A stretch of 31,850 bases of DNA from CAZZIQ01 sp964654355 (GCA_964654355.1 CAZZIQ010000010.1:1-31850); one strand, 5' to 3'. Shown: positions 15,133-24,938, counted from the first letter of the stretch. Numbers and translations: made by a program. Notes: a model not told the origin generated them from the letters alone.

Positions 15133-15726
15133 ATGGTACGGCTGCTGTTACCAATCAGCCTAGTGCTGTTGACGGCGTGTAGCGTCGCGCCGACTTCCCC
15201 AGCGGGAGATGCCCAGCACAACCTCGCTGAGATTCAAGCGCGCCTTGCTGCCGCCTATCTGCAGGAAAATCGTTATGCCTTGGCGTTGGATAAGGCAGAG
15301 CAGGCGGTTGCCGCCGATCCGTACTATGCGCCGGCCTATGCAACGCTGGCCTTGATTCGTATTGCCTTGGGTCAGGACGAATTGGCGGGGCAGGCCTATC
15401 AAAAGGCCTTGCGCTATGCACCACAGGATCCCGAGCTACAGAATGCATATGGTGTGTATCTGTGTCGTCGGCAAGAGTATGCAGCGGCAGAAGCTGCGTT
15501 CTTGCGTGCCGCCCAAGATCCGCTTTATGTGACGCCAGCGATGGCCCTGACCAATGCGGGTATTTGTGCGTCGCGAGCAGGTGCGTATGAGCAGGCCACG
15601 GATTATCTGCAGCAGGCCTTGCAGCGTGATCCCCAATCTGGACGTGCGGCCTCCGCGTTGAGTGCATTGCATAAAAATGCCAGTGACGTGCAAGCACAAA
15701 CAACCACGCTCGAGGTGTCACCCTGA
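15133..15726 (+). CDS. pilF: Type IV pilus biogenesis lipoprotein PilF/PilW
   Basis: This 197-residue protein has a lipoprotein signal peptide with lipobox LLTAC, the lipidated cysteine being C16. The mature part is made of tetratricopeptide repeats (for example YALALDKAEQAVAADPYYAPAY, ELAGQAYQKALRYAPQDPELQ and YEQATDYLQQALQRDPQSGRA). In Pseudomonas and Neisseria it helps the PilQ secretin assemble in the outer membrane. Its place between rlmN and rodZ is the standard one in pilus-bearing gammaproteobacteria, and E. coli lacks it. The start is one base after the rlmN stop, and the stop overlaps rodZ (TGATG). Confidence 0.9.
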   Translation: MVRLLLPISLVLLTACSVAPTSPAGDAQHNLAEIQARLAAAYLQENRYALALDKAEQAVAADPYYAPAYATLALIRIALGQDELAGQAYQKALRYAPQDPELQNAYGVYLCRRQEYAAAEAAFLRAAQDPLYVTPAMALTNAGICASRAGAYEQATDYLQQALQRDPQSGRAASALSALHKNASDVQAQTTTLEVSP

Positions 15727-16652
15727 TGTTGGGGGTACGCATGCATCGTAGTGTGCTCCTCGCTCAGGCCGAGGCTGAGGGTGCTGTGGATGGCGAGCCT
15801 GTCGTCGTTGAGTCCCTGGGGCGGCGGTTGCGTATGCAGCGTGAAGCGCTGCAGTTGGACGTACAGGTCGTATGTGAAAAATTGCATGTGCGCTGCGCAG
15901 TGATTGAAGCGCTTGAAGCGGACGACTACGCATGCGCTGGGACGCCGATGGTGTATCTACGTGGTTATGCACGAAACTATGTGCGTTTGTTGAATCCAGA
16001 GGAGCCGCGTTTGCAGGCCTGGCTGGACGAGGTTGCGCAGATGGGCTTGGACACTTCGCTTCCAAGTAAGCGTCGCGGGACTGGGGCCTTGCGAGGTGTG
16101 GCTGGAGCATCGATTCGGCCTTGGTTTAATCCGCGTTGGTTGCTCTGGCTTGGGATCGTTCTGGTTGTGCTCGGGGTCGTGTTTTTGCTGCAGCCATCCT
16201 CACCATCCCTCACATCTTCGCAGCCTCCTTCAGCGCCGCCGGCAGCTGTAGAAGCGACGCAGGATGTAACGATGATTACGCCTGAACCAGCGTCTGCGTC
16301 CGTCACAAACGAGGTTGCGGATCCGAAGGTTACGGCTGCGCCTGTTGCAGCTGAAATGGCCGCTCAATCTACTGCGACTACGCAAGCAGCTCTGCCACGC
16401 GGCACGCTGCGTCTCGAGTTTACCGATCGTTCCTGGACACAGGTTGAAGATGGTCTGGGCCGTGTTTTAGAAAAACGTACGGTCGAAGCGGGCAGCACCA
16501 ATCGCTATGAGGGTGTGCTGCCGTTCCGAGTGACTTTGGGCAATGCTGTGTACGTGCGTGTCTATTTCAATGATCAGGAATATGACCACTTGAATGACAT
16601 CACGGATAACAACATCGCGCGTTTCCAGTTGGGTGCGCCCACGGCGCAGTAG
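15726..16652 (+). CDS. rodZ: Cytoskeletal protein RodZ
   Basis: This 308-residue bitopic inner-membrane protein links MreB to the cell-wall elongation machinery. It has a cytoplasmic helix-turn-helix domain (about 27-105, with LGRRLRMQREALQL and VYLRGYARNYVRLL), a transmembrane helix at about 138-156, a periplasmic linker rich in Pro, Ala, Ser and Thr (157-222), and a C-terminal beta domain (LRLEFTDRSWTQVED onwards) that matches the RodZ C-terminal family. ATG 15726 overlaps the pilF stop; an ATG at 15741 is also possible. The order rodZ-ispG-hisS agrees with E. coli. Confidence 0.92.
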   Translation: MLGVRMHRSVLLAQAEAEGAVDGEPVVVESLGRRLRMQREALQLDVQVVCEKLHVRCAVIEALEADDYACAGTPMVYLRGYARNYVRLLNPEEPRLQAWLDEVAQMGLDTSLPSKRRGTGALRGVAGASIRPWFNPRWLLWLGIVLVVLGVVFLLQPSSPSLTSSQPPSAPPAAVEATQDVTMITPEPASASVTNEVADPKVTAAPVAAEMAAQSTATTQAALPRGTLRLEFTDRSWTQVEDGLGRVLEKRTVEAGSTNRYEGVLPFRVTLGNAVYVRVYFNDQEYDHLNDITDNNIARFQLGAPTAQ

Positions 16653-16654
16653 TG

Positions 16655-17749
16655 ATGCATCAGGCCTCACCCATCGTGCGTCGTGTCTCGCGTCCTGTCT
16701 TTGTCGGTGGGATAAAGATTGGGGGTGATGCACCCATCTCCGTGCAAAGCATGACCAACACCGAGACCACAGAGGTGGCAGCAACGCTGGCGCAAATTCA
16801 GGCCCTCGCGAATGCCGGTGCGGATTTGGTGCGGGTATCCGTGCCGGATTTGGATGCGGCGGAGGCATTCGGTCAGATTCGTGCACAGAGCCCCGTACCC
16901 TTGATTGCCGACATCCACTTTGATTATCGAATCGCCCTGCGAGTCGCGGAGTTAGGTGCGGATTGTTTGCGCATTAACCCGGGCAATATCGGCCGAGAAG
17001 ACCGGATACGCGCGGTGGTTGAGGCCGCGCGCGATCGTAATATCCCCATTCGGATTGGCGTGAATGCGGGTTCGTTAGAAAAAGACTTGCAGAAGAAATA
17101 TGGTGAGCCCACTCCCGAGGCTTTAGTGGAGTCGGCGCTCCGTCATGTCGAGATTTTAGATCGACTCAACTTTCCTGACTTCAAAGTAAGTTTGAAAGCC
17201 TCGGACGTGTTCATGACCGTCGGCGCCTACCGCCTGCTCGCAAACCAGATTGAGCAGCCGTTGCATCTTGGAATTACAGAGGCCGGTGGTGCGCGTAGTG
17301 GTGCAGTGAAGTCGGCGATCGGTATTGGCATGCTGCTCAGCGAAGGCATTGGTGACACGATTCGAGTGTCCTTAGCTGCCGATCCCGTTGAAGAAATCAA
17401 AGTAGGTTTTGATATTTTAAAGTCGCTGCATTTGCGCAAGAAGGGCATCAATTTGATTGCATGTCCATCTTGTTCACGTCAGAACTTTGATGTGGTGGCA
17501 ACGGTGAATGCACTGGAGGAGCGCCTCGAGGACATTCTCGAGCCTTTAGATGTGGCGGTGATCGGCTGCGTGGTGAATGGGCCGGGTGAGGCACGTGAGG
17601 TTGCCGTGGGTTTGACTGGTGGGCAGCCTAATCTAGTTTATCTGGATGGAAAGCCTGCGTTTAAGACAACGAATGAAGACATGGTGGATGTTTTAGAGCG
17701 AGAGATTCGAGCCAAAATTGCTGCGCGAAATACGGAGCATGTTGAATGA
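16655..17749 (+). CDS. ispG: 4-hydroxy-3-methylbut-2-enyl diphosphate synthase (GcpE)
   Basis: This 364-residue enzyme reduces the cyclic diphosphate MEcPP to HMBPP in the MEP pathway of isoprenoid synthesis. Cluster ligands C270 and C273 (CPSC), C305 (GCVVNGPGEA) and the following glutamate E312 are all at expected places. The start MHQASPIVRR resembles E. coli MHNQAPIQRR, so ATG 16655 is preferred to the GTG at 16652 that overlaps the rodZ stop. It ends in an ATGA overlap with hisS. It is another [4Fe-4S] client. Confidence 0.97.
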   Translation: MHQASPIVRRVSRPVFVGGIKIGGDAPISVQSMTNTETTEVAATLAQIQALANAGADLVRVSVPDLDAAEAFGQIRAQSPVPLIADIHFDYRIALRVAELGADCLRINPGNIGREDRIRAVVEAARDRNIPIRIGVNAGSLEKDLQKKYGEPTPEALVESALRHVEILDRLNFPDFKVSLKASDVFMTVGAYRLLANQIEQPLHLGITEAGGARSGAVKSAIGIGMLLSEGIGDTIRVSLAADPVEEIKVGFDILKSLHLRKKGINLIACPSCSRQNFDVVATVNALEERLEDILEPLDVAVIGCVVNGPGEAREVAVGLTGGQPNLVYLDGKPAFKTTNEDMVDVLEREIRAKIAARNTEHVE

Positions 17750-19032
17750 GTGAGCGACTGCAGTCTGTGCGCGGAATGAATGATCTGCTGCCGAATCAGA
17801 TCCATATCTGGCAGCAGCTCGAACAGGCCTTGCGTGAATTGACCGCGCAATACACCTATGACGAGATCCGTTTCCCGATTGTTGAAAAAACCGAGTTGTT
17901 TAAGCGTTCGATTGGCGAGGTTACGGACATCGTCGAGAAGGAAATGTACACCTTCGACGATCGCAACGGCGACAGCCTGACTTTGCGTCCTGAGGGTACG
18001 GCAGGGTGTGCGCGTGCGGCCATGCAAAATGGCTTGTTGGCTTTACCGCAACGACTTTGGTACCTCGGACCGATGTTCCGCCATGAGCGTCCGCAAAAAG
18101 GGCGTTATCGTCAGTTCCATCAGTTCGGCGTGGAGGCCTATGGCCAGTCGGGCCCCGATATTGATGCGGAACAAATCGCGATGACCGCGCGGCTGTGGCA
18201 ACGCTTGGGGTTGAACGCCTTGGAGTTGCAGTTGAACAGCCTAGGCTCCAGTGCGGCGCGTGCTGCCTACCGTAACATTTTGGTGGATTACTTTTCTGCG
18301 CATGCAGATCAGCTGGATGAAGATAGTCAGCGCCGCCTGCAGAGCAATCCCTTGCGAATTTTGGATAGTAAAAATCCGGCCATGGCGGATTTGATTGCAC
18401 AGGCGCCGCAGTTGGTGGATCACCTGGATGCCGAATCCGCAGATCATTTCGCTGGCTTGTGCGTGCGTTTGGATGCCATGGGCATTGCCTATACGCTGAA
18501 CCCACGCTTGGTGCGCGGTTTGGATTACTACGGACGCACCGTATTCGAATGGGTCACGACGCAGCTCGGGGCGCAGGGTACGGTCTGTGCGGGAGGTCGT
18601 TATGACGGCCTGATTGAGCAATTGGGTGGGCCCGCAACGCCGGCAGTTGGCTTTGCGATGGGACTTGAGCGCTTGGTTGCGTTGCTTGAAGACTTGGCCT
18701 TAGCGCAACCTGCGCAGGTGCCCCATGCCTACCTCATTGCGATGGGGGCAGAGCCCGAGCAAGCCTGTCTTGCGTTGGCTGAGCGCCTACGTGATGAGGT
18801 GCCGGGGATTCGTTTGCAGACGAACGCCGGCAGCGGCAGCTTCAAGGCACAATTCAAGCGCGCGGATCGCTCTGGTGCTCGTTACGCGCTGGTGCTTGGT
18901 GAAGATGAATTGGCGCGCGGACAGATTGCAGTGAAAGATCTGCGTGGACAGGCCGAGCAAACGGTTCATGAATTGAATCAGCTTTCCGTCTGGTTGAAGC
19001 AGATGCTTCTCAATGAAAATTCTCTTGGATAA
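17746..19032 (+). CDS. hisS: Histidyl-tRNA synthetase
   Basis: This 428-residue class II synthetase charges tRNA-His. Motif 2 (GPMFRHERPQKGRYRQFHQFG) and the histidine-specific loop RGLDYYGRTVFEW starting at R257 are intact, and the C-terminal anticodon-binding domain follows from about residue 330. Length is close to E. coli (424). ATG 17746 overlaps the ispG stop by four bases (ATGA), so the two are probably translationally coupled. Confidence 0.97.
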   Translation: MSERLQSVRGMNDLLPNQIHIWQQLEQALRELTAQYTYDEIRFPIVEKTELFKRSIGEVTDIVEKEMYTFDDRNGDSLTLRPEGTAGCARAAMQNGLLALPQRLWYLGPMFRHERPQKGRYRQFHQFGVEAYGQSGPDIDAEQIAMTARLWQRLGLNALELQLNSLGSSAARAAYRNILVDYFSAHADQLDEDSQRRLQSNPLRILDSKNPAMADLIAQAPQLVDHLDAESADHFAGLCVRLDAMGIAYTLNPRLVRGLDYYGRTVFEWVTTQLGAQGTVCAGGRYDGLIEQLGGPATPAVGFAMGLERLVALLEDLALAQPAQVPHAYLIAMGAEPEQACLALAERLRDEVPGIRLQTNAGSGSFKAQFKRADRSGARYALVLGEDELARGQIAVKDLRGQAEQTVHELNQLSVWLKQMLLNENSLG

Positions 19033-19045
19033 AAAAGAGTGAGTT

Positions 19046-19645
19046 ATGGAATATCAATCGACCGATCGTGATGACATTGAACGCCTGCGTAAATGGTGGC
19101 AGGAAAACGGTATGGCCATCATTGTGGGCGTGCTGCTCGGTGGTGGCGGCCTGCTCGGTTGGAATGTGTGGAATCAATGGCAAGGCGACCGGATGGAAGC
19201 GGTAACTCTGCAGTTCCAGCAGGCCCAGCAAGGTGTGTTATCGCCGCAAGCGGACGTTGATGTCGCGCTCGGTGCTGGGGCGGCGGCGGTGTTGACTCAA
19301 GCAGCAGAAGCGCAGCGCGCGGGCGAATTGGAGCAGGCGCGTGCGCTGTTGCAACAAGCCGTTGCCGGAGAGTCAACCTATGCACAGCTTGCGCGCTTGC
19401 AATGGGCCGCGCTGGAATTGGAAGCCAATGCTGCAGAGGTGGCCCAGCAGATTCTGAGCGAGGGCGCATGGAGCTCGGCATTTACTGCGGCACGTGCTGA
19501 GCTCCAAGGTGATGTCGCGGCCAGCCAAGGCGATCTCACGACAGCGCGCGCGTTTTATCAAAGCGCATTCGAAGCAGCGCGCACACGTGGCGATGAAGCA
19601 GCGGCAAGTCGTATTGAGCGCCTAGCGCAAAAACAAGCGGAGTAA
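19046..19645 (+). CDS. yfgM: YfgM family TPR-like inner-membrane ancillary SecYEG protein
   Basis: This 199-residue protein has a short cytoplasmic N-terminus (DRDDIERLRKWWQENG), one transmembrane helix at about 22-41, and a periplasmic region of alanine- and glutamine-rich helices with tetratricopeptide-like spacing. In E. coli YfgM binds the Sec translocon and PpiD and assists folding of exported proteins. The GAGTGAG site before ATG 19046 is good. Place between hisS and bamB matches E. coli exactly. Confidence 0.92.
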   Translation: MEYQSTDRDDIERLRKWWQENGMAIIVGVLLGGGGLLGWNVWNQWQGDRMEAVTLQFQQAQQGVLSPQADVDVALGAGAAAVLTQAAEAQRAGELEQARALLQQAVAGESTYAQLARLQWAALELEANAAEVAQQILSEGAWSSAFTAARAELQGDVAASQGDLTTARAFYQSAFEAARTRGDEAAASRIERLAQKQAE

Positions 19646-19649
19646 GTTC

Positions 19650-20828
19650 GTGAAGGCGCATACGTATCGGTTTGGCTGGCTGTTGGGAGCTGCACTGGGT
19701 TTGACGGGTTGTTCCTCCGTAGGGGATACGGTGGGCGGTTGGTTTGGAGGCAGTAGCGATGGAACACGCGAGCCCGCCGAGTTGACCAAGATCGACAATG
19801 CCTTCACTCCGACGCAGCGTTGGTCGCTACGCATTGGCAATGGCACCGATGAGGCGGTGATGCAGTTGCGTCCTGCCTTGGCACAGGGCCGGATCGTGGT
19901 TGCGGCAGAGGACGGCACTGTTGCTGCCGTCGATGCATCTGGAACGTTGCTGTGGCAAGTACGTGCCGAACAGACGGTGACGACGGGTCCTGGTGCATCG
20001 AAGGACTTGGTCACGGTTGCGACCGCGGATGGCAAGTTGCTAGCGCTGGAAGCCAGTGACGGAAAACTGCGTTGGAAAGCGGATCTAAGCAGCATTGCCT
20101 TGGCGCCTGCTTTGGTCACGGACTCTATGGTGGTTGTGCGTACGCTGGATGGGCGTACGCAAGCCTTGAGCGTACAAGATGGAACTCGCCGCTGGATTGA
20201 TGACCGTAGCGTGCCGGTGTTGTCCGTGCATGGATATGGCTCGCCTGTGTTGGATCAAGATCAGGTGTTGCTCGGTCTCGATAATGGTCGAGTGGTGGCA
20301 CTTGGGCTCGAGGATGGTCGCGAACGTTGGAACCACACGGTTGCACCTGCGCGTGGCCGTACCGAAGTTGAACGTATGGTTGATGTGGATGCGATGCCAC
20401 AGGTTTTTGGCGACGTCGTGCATGCCGTCAGCTATCAAGGCAACTTAGCCTTGCTGCGCCGGGATAGCGGTGAGTCATTGTGGAAGCGTGAGTTCTCTTC
20501 GTTGGCGGGTATTGATGTTGTGGGAAATCTGCTCGTGGCTGTCGATACGGAGAGTCAGGTTTTTGCCTTTGCGCGTGACACGGGTACCGCACTATGGAAG
20601 CAGGATGCTTTGTTGCATCGTGCCTTGTCACGTCCACAGATTGTGGGTCGTTCCTTAGTGGTCGCAGATTTCGAGGGCTGGGTTCACTGGTTAGATTTGC
20701 AGGATGGTTCGATTCAAGCGCGTGTGCGTGCTGCAGATGGTGCGCTGGCAGCGGAGCCGGTCCAGTTCGGGGATAGCCTGGTGCTGTACGGACACAAGGG
20801 AACCCTGCAGGCCTTGCGCGCACGCTAA
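19650..20828 (+). CDS. bamB: Outer-membrane assembly lipoprotein BamB
   Basis: This 392-residue lipoprotein has a signal peptide with lipobox LTGC (C21). The mature chain is a series of PQQ-type beta-propeller repeats, recognisable as recurring DGxxxAL(D/E)xxxGxxxW units (for example ATADGKLLALEASDGKLRW and DNGRVVALGLEDGRERW). It is the BamA-binding scaffold of the outer-membrane beta-barrel assembly complex. The start is GTG 19650, four bases after the yfgM stop, with GGAG just upstream inside the end of yfgM. Confidence 0.95.
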   Translation: MKAHTYRFGWLLGAALGLTGCSSVGDTVGGWFGGSSDGTREPAELTKIDNAFTPTQRWSLRIGNGTDEAVMQLRPALAQGRIVVAAEDGTVAAVDASGTLLWQVRAEQTVTTGPGASKDLVTVATADGKLLALEASDGKLRWKADLSSIALAPALVTDSMVVVRTLDGRTQALSVQDGTRRWIDDRSVPVLSVHGYGSPVLDQDQVLLGLDNGRVVALGLEDGRERWNHTVAPARGRTEVERMVDVDAMPQVFGDVVHAVSYQGNLALLRRDSGESLWKREFSSLAGIDVVGNLLVAVDTESQVFAFARDTGTALWKQDALLHRALSRPQIVGRSLVVADFEGWVHWLDLQDGSIQARVRAADGALAAEPVQFGDSLVLYGHKGTLQALRAR

Positions 20829-20849
20829 GGTTTTGCTGAGTACATTTTT

Positions 20850-22379
20850 ATGCAACCTGTGCTCGCTTTGGTCGGGCGACCCAATGTCGGGAAGTCGACC
20901 TTATTCAATCGCCTAACGCACAGTCGTGATGCCTTGGTTGCGGATTTTCCGGGGCTGACGCGCGATCGAAAATATGGCCTTGCTGAGTTCGAGGGCCAGG
21001 CCTATACCGTGATTGATACTGGCGGCCTCATGGATGATGCTGCAGGGGTCGATGCGCTCACTGCCAAGCAAGCATGGCGTGCGGTTGAAGAAGCCGATGC
21101 GGTGTTGTTTTTGGTGGATGGACGATCAGGACCAACCGCTGCGGATGAAGAGATTGCAACGCGCCTACGAGGTGGCGGAAAACGCGTTTGGCTCATTGTT
21201 AACAAGGCTGAGGGCCAGGCCAGTGAGCTCGTCACTGCAGAGTTCTATGCGCTCGGATTGGGAGAACCTTTGGCGATTTCATCCGCGCATGGGCAGCGGA
21301 TTCATATCATGCTGGAGACCATCCTGACGGCGCTTGGTGTTGATTTCCAGGCCATCGCTCAGGCCGCAGAAGAAGCCCAACGTGCGGAAGAAGAGGCGGC
21401 ATTTTTTGCGGAAGAGGCGTTCACCGAGGAAGATTTCACTGCGTTCGATTCGGAGGATGGCATCGCGGAGGATGAGGAGCGCCCAGAGCATGAAATTATT
21501 CCTGAGGGACCCATTGCAGTTGCCGTCTTAGGTCGCCCAAATGTCGGTAAATCCACGCTAGTTAATCGATTATTGGGTGAGGAGCGTGTGGTTGCCAGTG
21601 ACCTTCCCGGCACGACCCGTGACACGATTGAAATCCCGTTTTCACAAGATGGCCATGACTATCGTTTGATTGACACCGCAGGCGTGCGTCGCCGTGCGCG
21701 CGTGCAGGATGCAATTGAGAAGTTCAGCGTGATTAAAGCGCTGGAAGCAATGCAGCGGGCCAATGTGATCATTTATGTGATTGATGCGCGGGAAGGTGTG
21801 ACGGATCAAGACTCCAGTCTGCTCGGTCATGTGGTGGAGTCCGGGCGTGCCCTGGTATTGGCGTTGAACAAATGGGATGGCATGGAAGTGGATGCGCGCG
21901 AATGGGTGCAGCAACAGTTCGATCGCCGCTTGCCTTATCTTGACTATGCTTCCGTGCATCGCATCTCTGCCCTGCATGGCAGTGGGATTCGCGATTTAAT
22001 GGGCTCGGTGCAGCGCGCGTGGCGATCTGCCAGCCTGCGCGTGTCGACTCCGGTGGTGAATCGGATTTTGGAGGATGCAGTCCGTGCGCATCCACCACCG
22101 GCCATTCAGGGACGTCGGATTAAATTGCGCTATGCCCATCAAGGTGGGCACAATCCACCGCGTTTCATTGTTCATGGCAATCAGACGCAGTATCTGCCAG
22201 ATAGCTATCGTCGTTATCTGAGTAATCAGTTTCGCAAGGCGCTAGGTCTGGAAGGAACGCCGGTGCGGCTTGATTTTCGTACCGGGGATAATCCCTTTGC
22301 GGGTCGACGCAATACACTGACGCCGCGCCAAGAACACAAGCGTAAGCGCATGATCAAACATCTAAAGAAGAGCAAGTGA
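20850..22379 (+). CDS. der: Ribosome-assembly GTPase Der (EngA)
   Basis: This 509-residue protein has two GTPase domains with P-loops GRPNVGKS at 9-16 and again at 228-235, and a C-terminal KH-like domain ending in a lysine/arginine-rich tail (EHKRKRMIKHLKKSK). It acts in maturation of the 50S subunit. The linker between the GTPase domains (about 172-220) is unusually rich in Glu and Asp, slightly longer than in E. coli (490 residues total), as often seen in gammaproteobacteria. The stop lies one base before galU. Confidence 0.97.
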   Translation: MQPVLALVGRPNVGKSTLFNRLTHSRDALVADFPGLTRDRKYGLAEFEGQAYTVIDTGGLMDDAAGVDALTAKQAWRAVEEADAVLFLVDGRSGPTAADEEIATRLRGGGKRVWLIVNKAEGQASELVTAEFYALGLGEPLAISSAHGQRIHIMLETILTALGVDFQAIAQAAEEAQRAEEEAAFFAEEAFTEEDFTAFDSEDGIAEDEERPEHEIIPEGPIAVAVLGRPNVGKSTLVNRLLGEERVVASDLPGTTRDTIEIPFSQDGHDYRLIDTAGVRRRARVQDAIEKFSVIKALEAMQRANVIIYVIDAREGVTDQDSSLLGHVVESGRALVLALNKWDGMEVDAREWVQQQFDRRLPYLDYASVHRISALHGSGIRDLMGSVQRAWRSASLRVSTPVVNRILEDAVRAHPPPAIQGRRIKLRYAHQGGHNPPRFIVHGNQTQYLPDSYRRYLSNQFRKALGLEGTPVRLDFRTGDNPFAGRRNTLTPRQEHKRKRMIKHLKKSK

Positions 22380-22380
22380 C

Positions 22381-23259
22381 ATGACCACAATCACGAAAGC
22401 TGTTTTTCCTGTTGCTGGATTGGGTACGCGGTTCTTGCCGGCAACCAAAGCCAATCCGAAAGAGATGCTGACGGTGGTGGACAAACCGCTGATTCAATAT
22501 GCCGTAGAAGAAGCCGTTGCAGCAGGCATCAAGGAACTGATTTTTGTTACCAGTGCGAACAAGCGTGCGATTGAAGACCACTTTGATCGTAACCGTGAGC
22601 TTGAAGGTGCGTTGATGGCCAAGGGCAAAGATGCACTTTTGAAGATGGTGCGTGACACCGTCCCCGAGGGTGTCACGTGTGTGTATGTGCGTCAGCCAGA
22701 ACCGCTTGGCTTAGGGCATGCCGTTCTCTGTGCAGCACCGATCGTTGGCGATGATCCATTCGCCGTATTGCTGGCGGATGACCTGATTACCTGCGAAGAC
22801 GGTCGTGGGGCCACTTCAGAAATGATCGAGGTCTATGCCGCGCAGGGGGGGTCGGTGTTGGGTGTGGAAGACGTCGATCCGTCTGAAACCGATCGTTATG
22901 GCATCGCCAATGTGGATACCTTGGGAGACACCCTTGGCAAAGTGACTCAGTTGGTGGAGAAACCGAAGCCGAGCGAGGCGCGATCAACGTTGGCGGTGGT
23001 CGGGCGCTATGTGCTGAGTCCACGCGTTTTTCATCATCTTAAAACTACACCACGTGGTGCGGGTGGCGAGATTCAGCTTACCGACGCGATTGTTGCTTTG
23101 ATGCGGGAAGAGTCGGTGTTTACGCATCGCTTTCGTGGGCGTCGTTTTGATTGTGGCAGCAAGCTTGGTTTTCTTGAAGCGACCGTTGAGTTGGGTTTGC
23201 GTCACCCCGAAATGGGCACTGCGTTTCGCGAATATTTGCGCGCACAAGTTGCACGCTGA
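22381..23259 (+). CDS. galU: UTP--glucose-1-phosphate uridylyltransferase
   Basis: This 292-residue nucleotidyltransferase makes UDP-glucose for polysaccharide and lipopolysaccharide synthesis. The nucleotide-binding signature FPVAGLGTRFLPATKANPKEM (9-29) is followed by DKPLIQYAVEEA, LLADDLI and the late RFRGRRFDCGSKLGFLEA segment. ATG 22381 comes one base after the der stop, with AAGAAGAGCAAG acting as a purine-rich ribosome site. It converges on epmB with a 16-base gap and no visible terminator. Confidence 0.95.
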   Translation: MTTITKAVFPVAGLGTRFLPATKANPKEMLTVVDKPLIQYAVEEAVAAGIKELIFVTSANKRAIEDHFDRNRELEGALMAKGKDALLKMVRDTVPEGVTCVYVRQPEPLGLGHAVLCAAPIVGDDPFAVLLADDLITCEDGRGATSEMIEVYAAQGGSVLGVEDVDPSETDRYGIANVDTLGDTLGKVTQLVEKPKPSEARSTLAVVGRYVLSPRVFHHLKTTPRGAGGEIQLTDAIVALMREESVFTHRFRGRRFDCGSKLGFLEATVELGLRHPEMGTAFREYLRAQVAR

Positions 23260-23275
23260 TTCCGTTTTGTTCTCA

Positions 23276-24277
23276 TCAGAGTGGCGTTTTGTTGGTAGCG
23301 CCCGCGACTTCGCGTACTAATCTGGGCACCAGATACCCAGGCAGTTGGCTGCGCATTTCACGATGCAGGGCCTGTGCTTCTGTATCGGGTACCGCAAAAT
23401 GTGCGGCGCCGGTCACCTGATCCAACTGATGTAGGTAATAGGGCAGTACATGCTGTCGGTGTAAGGAATGTGAGAGCTCGATCAGTGATTCAGGTTTGTC
23501 ATTGATGCCGCGCAACAGCACAGTTTGATTGAGTAGAGTGATGGGTAGCTGGCGCAAGGTATGCACCGCGTCAGCAAAGATCTGATCGATTTCTTGCGCA
23601 TGATTCACATGCAAAACCATCACCACACGCCAACGTCGGCTCGCCTGTTCGAGCAGTTGCATCAGTTCGGCATCGATGCGTTGTGGAAGGACTACGGGCA
23701 GGCGAGTGTGCATTCGTAAGGTTTGCAAATGGGGCACGCCGTGGAGCGCTTCAATCAGTTTGTGTAGGCGTGACGTGGATAAGGCGAGCGGGTCGCCACC
23801 ACTCAAGATCAATTCATGCAGGCTGGGATCCGCGTACAACTCGGCGTGTAAGTCGTTTAGTGTTTGCGGACTTAGGCTGTAGTCCTGATAAGGAAAGGCG
23901 CGGCGAAAACAGTAGCGGCAATGAATCGCGCAGGCGGCGGTGGTCAGCAGCAATGCCCGGCCATGGTACTTTTGCAACAAGCCATGTCCACGTGCCGCAT
24001 CGAGGTCGCCAACCGGATCGGCGCTGAAGCCCACAACAGGATCCAACTCACTCCGCAGCGGCAGGGTTTGCAGCAACAGTGGGTCGTTCGGATTACCGTA
24101 TTGCATGCGTGCGATCCAGGGTGCCGGCGCACGCAAGGGAAAGCTTGGGTCGAAATCTGTATCCAGTGCCGGATGCTGGGTAAGGCCGAGCTGGTCCAAT
24201 AGTTCAAGTGGATCTCGAACGGCTGCGGCCAGGATGGACTGCCAGTCTGGTGTCGGGAGTGGCGTTGCGGGTATCAT
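23276..24277 (-). CDS. epmB: L-lysine 2,3-aminomutase EpmB (EF-P modification)
   Basis: This 333-residue radical SAM and PLP enzyme converts (S)-alpha-lysine to (R)-beta-lysine, which EpmA then attaches to EF-P. The cluster motif CxxxCxxC is C116, C120 and C123 (CAIHCRYCFRRAFPY), followed by ELILSGGDPLAL. Like E. coli EpmB it lacks the long C-terminal extension of clostridial lysine aminomutase and ends soon after the KTPL segment. ATG on the minus strand at 24277 is 71 bases from the efp start, so both are fired from a shared divergent region. Confidence 0.94.
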   Translation of the reverse strand: MIPATPLPTPDWQSILAAAVRDPLELLDQLGLTQHPALDTDFDPSFPLRAPAPWIARMQYGNPNDPLLLQTLPLRSELDPVVGFSADPVGDLDAARGHGLLQKYHGRALLLTTAACAIHCRYCFRRAFPYQDYSLSPQTLNDLHAELYADPSLHELILSGGDPLALSTSRLHKLIEALHGVPHLQTLRMHTRLPVVLPQRIDAELMQLLEQASRRWRVVMVLHVNHAQEIDQIFADAVHTLRQLPITLLNQTVLLRGINDKPESLIELSHSLHRQHVLPYYLHQLDQVTGAAHFAVPDTEAQALHREMRSQLPGYLVPRLVREVAGATNKTPL

Positions 24278-24348
24278 GGCCGGCCATTTTTCCCTGCTGC
24301 GTGCTTCGCGGCAAGCCGGTATTTCAACGAGACGATAGAGAGAACGAT

Positions 24349-24918
24349 ATGGCGACGATCAGTACCAGCGAATTCAAGAGTGGCGTGAAGGTGTTGCTGG
24401 ATGGCGATCCTTGCACCATCGTCGAAAATGAATTCGTCAAGCCGGGTAAGGGCCAGGCGTTCAGTCGTGTCAGACTGCGTAACTTAAAGACCGGTCGTGT
24501 GCTGGAAAAGACCTTCAAGTCAGGAGATAGCGTTGAAGCGGCCGACGTCATGGATACGGAATACCAGTACTCCTATAGCGACGGCGAGTTGTTTCACTTT
24601 ATGCACCCAGAGAGCTTTGAGCAGATTGCAGCGGATGAGACCGCGATGGGCGATGCGCTGAAGTGGTTGAAGGGGCAGGAGATGGTGACGTTGACCTTGT
24701 GGAATGGCGTGCCAATCTCGGTCTCTCCGCCGAACCATGTCAGTCTTGCCATTACTGAGACCGATCCGGGGGTGCGTGGCGACACGGCAACGGGTGGTAC
24801 CAAGCCCGCCACCTTAGAAACCGGTGCCGTTGTGCGTGTGCCATTGTTCTTGGATGTGGGCGATGTCATTCGTGTGGATACGCGCACCAGTGAATACTTG
24901 TCGCGTGCCAAAGACTAA
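24349..24918 (+). CDS. efp: Elongation factor P
   Basis: This 189-residue translation factor relieves ribosomes stalled at polyproline. The modifiable lysine K34 is in KPGKGQAF, the form recognised by EpmA. The three beta-barrel domains are full length (E. coli 188 residues). ATG 24349 has GAGAGA upstream; an in-frame extension back to 24208 overlaps epmB and lacks homology. A clear terminator follows at 24939. Confidence 0.97.
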   Translation: MATISTSEFKSGVKVLLDGDPCTIVENEFVKPGKGQAFSRVRLRNLKTGRVLEKTFKSGDSVEAADVMDTEYQYSYSDGELFHFMHPESFEQIAADETAMGDALKWLKGQEMVTLTLWNGVPISVSPPNHVSLAITETDPGVRGDTATGGTKPATLETGAVVRVPLFLDVGDVIRVDTRTSEYLSRAKD

Positions 24919-24938
24919 GACCTGGGTCGCTCCAAATT